A stretch of DNA of 64,000 bases from Cynocephalus volans (Eukaryota > Chordata > Mammalia > Dermoptera > Cynocephalidae): assembly GCF_027409185.1 (NCBI RefSeq), contig NC_084467.1, forward strand, positions 15,552,501-15,616,500, written 5' to 3'. The position numbers and the translations under genes are program-made. Numbering within the stretch: the stretch's first letter is position 1; the number at the start of each line of letters is the position of its first letter. The notes beneath the pieces were generated by a model, which ran no database searches, had not been told where the DNA came from, and was given only the letters and a program-made list of their open reading frames with translations. Below, piece by piece: positions 45,001 to 64,000 of the stretch.

Positions 45001-48000
45001 TGCCCGACAAGAAAATGGATGAGAAAGAGCCTCTGGAAGGGTCGGGTCTGCACAAATATCAGTTGTTCACTACGATGAGGAAACTGAGGCCCGGGGAGAA
45101 GAGGCGGCCTGTGTGAAGCCCTCCTTCCTCCAGCTGCTTTCACAGGACTCGGGGCCTTCTCTCCAGCCCCAGGCTCCGGCTCCACCCTGCCTCACACTCC
45201 ACTGCCTGCCTGTCATCCCCAGCAGCAGCCAGAACCAGAACCTTCCAGCAGCGTCCTAGGTCACCCCTCCCCCCACGTCTCTCCAGCCCTGGATTTCTTC
45301 TCAGACGAGCCCGATGAGAGGGATCCTGGGGGAGAGTCAGCAGGGCTGAGCTAAGTCCCCACTCGCTGCGTGCTGGCTGTGCAGGCTTGAGGAAGCCTGT
45401 TCGCTGCACTGAACCTCAGAAAATGGGAGATTTTAACAGCACCTGCTTGGAGACTGCTCAGATGGTCTATGTGCCTGGCTCAAGGTGAATCTTCGGTACC
45501 TACCTGGAGTCTGTTCATCCCAGCAACCGAGGCTTAGGGAAGACGTCTCGATGTCCTTTCTCCCCCATTCAGGCTCTCAGAGCCTGGGCCACACCCTTGC
45601 CCCCACCTCTTTTTGTTCTCTCATCTGGATGGGATCCAGCTTCAAGTGACCTCAGTAATGCCTGGACCACGCCATGAGCCACCAGCCCGTGCACTTATTG
45701 ACCCAGAAACCCAGTCACCCACCCTACCACGCCCCAGCTGGCTGTCCGACGGCCCACAGCCACGCCTGGGTGGCTGTATGCCACATTCCCTAACATCTGC
45801 CATGCCTTGCGCAGCATTGCAGACACCCCAGGGAGGGAACGGAGAACCAGCAACTCTGCCTCCCTCAGCTCACACATGCACAGTCAGCCCAAAGCGAGGA
45901 ACAGCCTCTCCCAGGTGTGTTACTGAGCCCCACACCCTCCTCAATGGAGCCAGTGCCAGCTGCTCCACCACCCTGCCGAAGGATGGCCTCAAGCAGATAT
46001 CAAGAAACATGCAGCTGAGGAAAATGTAGTGAGCTGTAAAAATATATCCACATTCAAAGCCTGTCCCCCCAGCAGCAGGGCACTTGCTCCAACAGCAGTG
46101 CCACGTGGCCGAGGGAACTGTCAGGCCCGAGTGTCTACTATCACCACGTGCGTCCATGTGTTTTTGCACACTGTGGTCTTAGCCGCCCATTTTGCTCACC
46201 AGGACACTGGGGCTCCCAGAGGCTGTGCTGCCCAAGGTCATAGAGGTGGAGAGCGGTGAGTCCCTCAGGACATCACTGACCTCTGCCGCTCCCAGGATCA
46301 AGGCCAGACTCCTCAGAGCAACTACGAGACCCTCCTTGACCTGCCCACCTCATCTCTTTTGCTCACTCTAAAACCCACACCCCACATTCCATGTTTCCTA
46401 CTCTGAGCTACTTGCAAATTCCTCCATGTTCCACATGGTCTTGTGACCTCAAGTCATTCCAGATATATGTCAGTGATTAAAAAAAAAAAAAAGGGACAGA
46501 GAGCCTTGCCTGCATGAGCTTCTATTCTAGCAGGGGAGACAGACGATAAACAAAGAATATAAATGAATGTCTAGTGCGTTGGGTGGTGGAGAAAAGAATT
46601 AAAGCAACAGGACACAGAGGGTCAGGAATGCCAGCAGGGAAAGGGGCAGGTATTAAATAGTGTGCTGAGCATCAGCTTCATCAAGAAAGAGAGATCCCCG
46701 CAAAGATTGGAGGGGGTGACCCTGGAAAGACCTCGGAGGAAGCTGCTGGAGGGTGAGTAGGGGAGTGACATGGCTGGACTCAGTGACTGTGTTGTCTGCT
46801 GCTGCGTGGAGAAGAGACTGAGGGCCACAGGTGGATGCAGTAGCCAAGCACTGGGTGATGGTGGCTCTAACCCCAACATGGTGGCCGTGACAGCAGCCAG
46901 AAGTGGTCAGATTCTAGATTTTCCCCCTCATTTTATTTTTCTTATGTAAACACTTGACTGACTTATTGTATAAATACCTAGATGTATTTTGAAGGTAGTG
47001 ACAACAGATTAGATGTGGGATGTGGGCTATGGGAAGAATTTGATGCTCAGTTTCTGGCCTGGAGGGGCCAAAGATGGATGGAGAAGGGGCCTCCACTGAG
47101 ATGGGAAAAGTGGAAGGATGAGGAGCTTGCGTTCGCGTACCGTGGGGTGTCTTCCAGCACTCTCCCTGGGAGGCCTTCCTGACTCCTCCTATCCTCCAGG
47201 TCTCAAATGCATTGGCAGACCCCCAGCTGTCCCCAGGGAAGCCTTTGCTGACCTTCCCGGTGGTGGCCGCTGTTCCCCAACATTTCCCAGCCTGTTAACC
47301 TGCATTCCCCCTGGTCCGAGATCTCCCTGGAGTCTGGTGTCTTTATTTCTCCACGCTTTGCACAAGGCCTGGCTCATACACCTTTGCTGAGGAATGAATG
47401 ACTGCCTTTGGAGGAGAGTGGGCTTTCCCAGCGAAAGTCAACGACATCCCTTTACAGTCCCACCTTGGTCCTCCCAGAATCAGGGCGTCCACGCCAAGTG
47501 GGGCTTATATACCATGGGGTCCATCCTCTGTACTCACAGAATAGGGGCTGGGGCCAGGGAGTGGAAGAGCTGGCCTGGGGCTCACCTGAACCCCACGCTG
47601 AGCCTGGCCCTGGCCCCTTTTCCTCCACTAGGTCGGTCAGGTAGAAACCCTCAGTCTGGAGCGGGTCTCTGCTGTGGTCCCAGGACACCTGGCCACCCTG
47701 GTTCCATGCCTGCCTTTCTACAAGCCCTTTCCGCACAGGCCATCTGGACCCTCCCTGGAGCTCATAAGTGTCGTGCTTCCCTTCTGAGCTTGCAATTTCC
47801 ATACGCGTGTGGGTGGGGGAGGAGGAAGAGTGACCCACTCCACGGAGTGACTATGGGAGCTGAGGCAGGTACAGCCCAGCAGCCCTGGCTCCCAGACCCT
47901 CTGCTGATCACCTGCCTCTGCTGCCCCTTTCTCAATCCACATTTTAAGTGTCTGAACTCCTAAAAGCTGCTACAGCTCTCAACATTCTCCCCAGGATTTT

Positions 48001-49330
48001 TAGACCTGATTTTGTTTGTTTTCTTCAAATTTCCAAATCCCTCCTGCCCAGCACTGTGCCTGGCACATAGTAGGTGCTCAATCAACATGTGCCACACGAC
48101 TGAGTGAATGATGGCAGCTCCCCATGGGTTCTCCATCACTGCAGGAGTCTGACCTTCTCCTCCCACACCTGCCAGGTAAGGGGCAGGGCCGTGTCCACAT
48201 TTCTGTGGCCTCCAAGCCCAGCACAGTGCTGAGCACCCAGTGCTGAGAACCAAATAAACACAATTACATAAGTTAGTTATTGCCGCATAACAAACCGCAC
48301 CAAAACTTAGTGACTTAAAACAGCAGCCTTTATTTAGCTCGTAGTCCTGCAGGTTTCCAGGTTAGCCTGGGCACAGCCTGGCAGCCATTGGGTCAGCCAG
48401 GTTCTCTCACGTGTCTGTGGTCGGCCCTGAGTCGGCTTTGCTGATCTTCACTGAGCTTCTATGTGCATCCAAAGTCTCAGCTGAGACACCCGGGCTGGCA
48501 GCTCTGATCTGGGGGGGGTCTCGTCCTCCAGCAGGCTAATGTAGGCTTTTCCTCGTGGTAGAGGCAGGTGTCCTGAGAGAGAGTGGAAGTGCCCAGACCT
48601 CCTGAGGCCTGGGCCTGGAACTTGTGGACCATCACTTCCACTACATTCTGCCGACCAGAGTCACAAGGCCAGTTCACATTCATGGGTGGGGAAAACAGCC
48701 TCCTCCTCTTGGTAGGAAAGGCCAAGCATTATAACGTGAAAGGTAAGGATGCAGGAAGGAGGAACAATTGTGCCCATTTTTTCAATCTACCATGCCAGTC
48801 GGGCTATACAAACATCAGAATCCACCCAGACTAGATCACTTTAATATTTATTAGAATTTAAGTCTGATGTAACCAGAGGCTTCTAAATTTGGGTGGAAAT
48901 TCTGCACACCTCTGATTCCCTCTCCCATACTGTCTTTCTCCATTTCTTTGACGTCTTCCTGGCCGTGACATTCGCAAGGCAGAAGTGGGGTGCTAAGGTT
49001 CTCCTGAGACCTGAAAATGGCACTCATTTTTTCCTGCCTGAGGGCAGAACTTGAGCAAATGAGAGCCAACTGCAAGTGTGCCCTCAGCCCTCAGTGTGGG
49101 CATAGACCTCGTTTTCCAGGACCTCTGCTTTGTTTCCAGCTAGATCTGGGTGGTGGGCCTGGTTCCCAAGTCTGCCCTGCATCCTGATTTGGGGGTGGGA
49201 GTGGAGGGAGAGTCTGGGGTCCATTCTGGGGCCTCTCCCCTCCTGGAAACTTCCTCGGATGGTGGGTTGGAAGTATCTCTCTACCCTGTCCCTTGGTTTT
49301 ACTGCTTCACAGCACTTACTACTAACTGAA
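42030..49330. other. Convergent intergenic region between PLA2G2F and PLA2G2C
   Basis: No gene could be supported. Old repeats are frequent: MIR-like at 42270-42410, 43780-43970, 44590-44800 ('tattgagcacttactgtatg') and 46080-46260. L2-like pieces lie at 43070-43200, 46490-46880, 47165-47400 and 48020-48120 ('gcacatagtaggtgctcaat'). An unassigned interspersed repeat lies at 48270-48760 ('taacaaaccgcaccaaaact'). Open frames on both strands lack recognisable domains. Confidence 0.45.
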
Positions 49331-49335
49331 TGTAT

Positions 49336-49480
<145 letters not shown>

Positions 49481-49712
49481 TGGGTAGTCTGCCCTCCATC
49501 ATAGAATGCAAGCTCCTTCAGGACAGGGATTTTGACTTTTTCGTTTCTGACCTTCAGTCCTCAGGTGCTGAACGACATGGAGCATCCTAGGCCAGAATGC
49601 TGAAGACGCTGCTCTCGGGGGAGACGTTTTGTTCTCTCTCCTAGGGGAAGAACTGGAGCCTGCTGGGGATGACACTAAGCAGATGCTGAAGGACAAGGGG
49701 CCTGTGACCTCC

Positions 49713-60948
<11,236 letters not shown>

Positions 60949-62770
60949 TCCTGAGGAGACCAGGGGGTCCGAGGTGACACGGTCATGCCTTTGTCTGCGC
61001 ATGAGGGGTCCACCAGTTGAACTCCTGTTCAGGGAGGAAATGACCAAAACGAGGTGAAGCCATCTGGGCGCAAAACCCCAACCACAGTGTAGGCCTTCGA
61101 AAGCCCTCAGTAGAGGGCTCAAAGAGATCCTTTTCAAACCTCGTTACCTCTGAATATGACACCATTTCTGGTATTTAGACCTAAATATAACAAGGGTTCA
61201 GTTGTTTGAAAAGTGCAAGCATTGTTCGGTTTTACAAAAATTTCTTTCTTTGGCAACACTATATCTTCACCTTTTTTTTTCTTTCTTTTGAGGAGTCAGT
61301 ATTCCCTCTGTTCCCAAGTTTAAAGGCATGACACTGTTCATCATGAAAACCCAGCTCAGGAAAGTCTAGCTCCATTTGCATGGTGGTACTGTAGTACACC
61401 CAGGTATCTGATTCATAAACGTGGCCCCTCTGATCCTTGGTTCCCTCTCCTGTAAAGTGAGACTAAAAATACCTATCAATAATTTCAAATATTTATTAAG
61501 CAATGCCAAGGGCTTCACGGGTATTACACTATTTAATCCTCACAACAACTTAAGAGGTTCCATTATCATTTTAGAGATGGAGAAACTGAGGCTCAGAGAG
61601 TTTCAACCAATTTCTTGCAGTCATATAGATGTCTACTTCACAGACTTGTGGACCAGCTGGAATAATGAAAGTAAACTGTTCTGCACTATAAAAAGCAGTA
61701 ACAGTCAAACACACCATTCTTAGTCTTATTAGCAGTGGTAACGTTACCCACATTAGGCACACTTCCCACAGGACAACTCAGGAGAATGTGGGCTGCGCCC
61801 TTGCCGTGGAGCTGCCACGGAATCAGTCAATAGCTTTCTTTAAATACAAGTGGGTTTTTCAGGCCCCATCACCAATCAGGCTAAATCTGATAACATCAGG
61901 ACTTGGAGAGCGAACAATAGCTCAGTTGAACCTAGAGAGTCTGGTGGGTGCAGAGCTTCGGCTAGATTTACACCTGGTGGCAAAGTTTCCCAGGAAGAAT
62001 TCAAAATGACTGTCCTGCTGCAGAGGGAGAACTAATCAGGTGCCTCTGCCATTTCTGTGCACTTCAGCAAAATTCTGGTGGATGCTGTGTGGCCAGGCCA
62101 TGACCAGGCTGGGTCCCAGCCAACCTTCATTTCAACTGCTGTGTGGGATGTTTTTAAATTAGGTTCCATCTCAACAGGCTTGCTTTCTTTTTGTCTTTTG
62201 AGTCTGAAAAAAATAATAATGTGCAGGTTTAGTCCACGAAGAAGGGACTCACATCTTTTGAATGAGCAGGTGATGCCTCTTTAGAGAGACAAAGAGCCTG
62301 GGTGCATTACTGGTAATGAAATCAGACAGACTTATTAGGCACCAACTATATGCTCTTCTTATGAGAAGATTCTGGCCCAAGGAAGGTTGAGAAGCTGGCT
62401 GGAAAGAACAAATTGGTAAACATAGACCAAAAGGTCCATGTGGACAAAAGTTCTGTTTGGTTCTCCATTGGTTCTGGAATGCTTAGAATAGTCTCCAGCA
62501 GGCCCTCTCTTAAGGGATAGGATATCAGCTGCTCCTGACACTCTCACTCCCTGGGAATTTCCCTCTGCTGAAAGGAACTTCCCTCTGCTGCAGGGAACTG
62601 TGTGGTCTGAGGCTATGACTTTTCCCAGCACAGAAGGGAGGAGTAGCCTCTAGCCAATGCCTGACTGGAGTGATAGGATAAAGAGCCATCTCTTGCCTCT
62701 TTCAGGACAGTTCTGAAAGGCCCTCCCAGTCCTAGAGCTCCCTGGAGGGCTGGCCAAGGTCTCGGCAACT
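60949..62770. other. 5' flank of PLA2G2C
   Basis: A MIR lies at 61470-61650 ('tttagagatggagaaactga'). The rest is unassigned. No TATA box or promoter could be placed with confidence, and a non-coding 5' exon of PLA2G2C may lie here. Bases 62640-62770 show 'ggataaagagcc' followed by CT-rich sequence leading into the minisatellite. Confidence 0.35.
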
Positions 62771-63344
62771 GCCTCTGTGTGCCAGCTTCTCCCTCTGTGT
62801 CAGCTTCTCTCGTTGTATCAGCTTCTCCAGCTGTGTGCCAGCTTCACCCCCTGTCGACCTCTCTCTATATATGTCAGCTTCTCCCTCTCCCTCTGTGTGC
62901 CAGCTTCTCCCTCTGTGTCAGCTTCTCTCGGTGTATCAGCTTCTCCAGCTGTGTGCCAGCTTCACCCCCTGTCGACCTCTCTCTATATATGTCAGCTTCT
63001 CCCTCTCCCTCTGTGTGCCAGCTTCTCCCTCTGTGTCAGCTTCTCTCGGTGTATCAGCTTCTCCAGCTGTGTGCCAGCTTCACCCCCTGTCGACCTCTCT
63101 CTATATATGTCAGCTTCTCCCTCTCCCTCTGTGTGCCAGCTTCTCCCTCTGTGTCAGCTTCTCTCGGTGTATCAGCTTCTCCAGCTGTGTGCCAGCTTCA
63201 CCCCCTGTCGACCTCTCTCTATATATGTCAGCTTCTCCCTCTCCCGCTGTGTGCCAGCTTCTCCCTCTGCATCAGCTTCTCCCGCTGTGTGCCAGCTTCT
63301 CCCTCTGCATCAGCTTCTCCCTCTGCATGCCAGCTTCTCCCTTC
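62771..63344 (+). repeat. Minisatellite of 118-bp units (about 4 copies) built from CAGCTTCTC sub-repeats
   Basis: The marker gtcgac recurs at 62853, 62971, 63089 and 63207, exactly 118 bases apart each time. Units are nearly identical. Inside each unit a shorter motif ('cagcttctccctctgtgtg') recurs several times, and after the last full unit the array decays into these short repeats. Because 118 leaves remainder 1 on division by 3 and the unit has no stop, all three plus frames stay open through the array. Confidence 0.95.
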
Positions 63345-64000
63345 CCCCATCTTGTCTTGCTTACTTCCTGACCACTCTAGCTCCTGGGAGCCTCCCAGAA
63401 ATGCACTTCTCAGCTCAGAGTCTGTTTCCAGACAGCCCAATCTAATCCCATGTGGAGTGATGAGCATCGCTCTACTGGTTGCACAAATAAATGCCTGTGA
63501 GCTCACAGGAAGGATCAGTGAGCCTCCTGGGTGGGTAAGAAAAGCATCCCAAAGGAGGCAGTGTTTGAGGAAGGATTGAGTTCCCTTAAATTTGCACTCT
63601 GCTCCTACTTACTCTTCACTATAACCCTTCCAGGGAGGTACTATCACATTCCCATTGGACAGATGGGGAAACCAACGTGCATAGAGGAGAAGTGACCTAA
63701 AAAAAAAAAAAAAATCCACACAGCCCTAAGTGGCAGGGTCAGGACTTAAACTCTGGTCCCTAACTCCAAATCCAGCGTCTTTGCCACCTCACTAGGTTCC
63801 CTGCCTAGACCTCTCATCCCTGTGGCGCTTTGAAGGTTTCAGAGCATTTTCACAGACACTGACCTTCACCACTATGACTTAGCAAGACAGGCATAGTTCT
63901 CTCCACTTGACTAATTGTTTGGGGCTGCTTAGGATCATGCTGAAACAAAACCAAGAGCACAGGGTCAGAGAGCCAAGACTTGATGGGGGCAACAACATGG
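63345..64000. other. Right-end intergenic DNA
   Basis: A MIR lies at about 63600-63810 ('attcccattggacagatggg', then a short A run). Nothing else is recognised. UBXN10, the next gene in the human map, is not visible. Confidence 0.4.

Noticed and set aside
48847-48852. Possible minus-strand AATAAA for PLA2G2C
   Set aside because: 860 bases past the stop and beyond the (AC)70 run; too weak to assign without transcripts.
60949-61165. Upstream extension of the PLA2G2C frame as extra coding sequence
   Set aside because: The rodent-like DLLVSSG leader is recognisable but its Met codon is missing, and an acceptor-like CAG sits just before the chosen ATG.
62771-63344. CRISPR-like array
   Set aside because: Mammalian minisatellite; units are contiguous with no unique spacers and no cas genes. 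The same applies to the 51-kb array, whose spacers are GT runs.
62777-63579. Overlapping 222-, 266- and 178-residue frames rich in CQLLPL
   Set aside because: All three frames are open because the 118-bp repeat lacks stops; not a gene on present evidence.

Overview
This is a stretch of placental-mammal nuclear genome carrying part of the secreted phospholipase A2 (sPLA2) gene cluster, which in human lies on 1p36. Three multi-exon sPLA2 genes can be assembled exon by exon with consensus splice sites and conserved intron phases: PLA2G2D on the minus strand (coding 12780 down to 7477), PLA2G2F on the plus strand (32398 to 40145) and PLA2G2C on the minus strand (60948 down to 49713). All three keep the calcium loop, the His-Asp active-site motif and the distal catalytic Asp. 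A fourth, isolated signal-peptide exon on the minus strand (1457-1418) has the size and phase of an sPLA2 first coding exon. It suggests an extra paralogue whose remaining exons would lie beyond the left edge, between PLA2G2D and the expected PLA2G5.

Layout: 1-7.4 kb is intergenic, with the orphan exon, a probable ERV solo LTR with an internal tandem duplication (3312-4218), and MIR/L2 relics. PLA2G2D fills 7.4-12.85 kb. The 12.9-32.05 kb stretch is a repeat-filled divergent intergenic region: (TCA)n arrays split by a SINE, two MaLR-type LTRs, a nest of L1 copies, a twin-primed L1, and an LTR-like segment ending about 340 bp before PLA2G2F. PLA2G2F and its likely 3' UTR fill 32.4-42.0 kb. After a 7-8 kb intergenic gap comes PLA2G2C (49.7-60.95 kb), whose 8.3-kb third intron holds a seven-copy compound GT array. 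The right end holds a 118-bp minisatellite and no gene I can support.

Organism: the window has no primate Alu, rodent B1/B2, carnivore, ruminant or horse SINE that I can recognise. It does contain at least four tRNA-Ile-derived SINEs, monomeric and dimeric, of the type described in the colugo (Dermoptera, Galeopterus). A flying lemur is therefore my best guess, by inference only.

Function: the three enzymes are secreted, calcium-dependent hydrolases of the sn-2 ester bond of phospholipids, sharing a disulfide-rich fold. The most notable points are an intact PLA2G2C (the human copy, as I recall it, has lost its active-site segment), loss of the usual short-isoform start codon and a new cysteine in the calcium loop of PLA2G2F, and the orphan paralogue exon.
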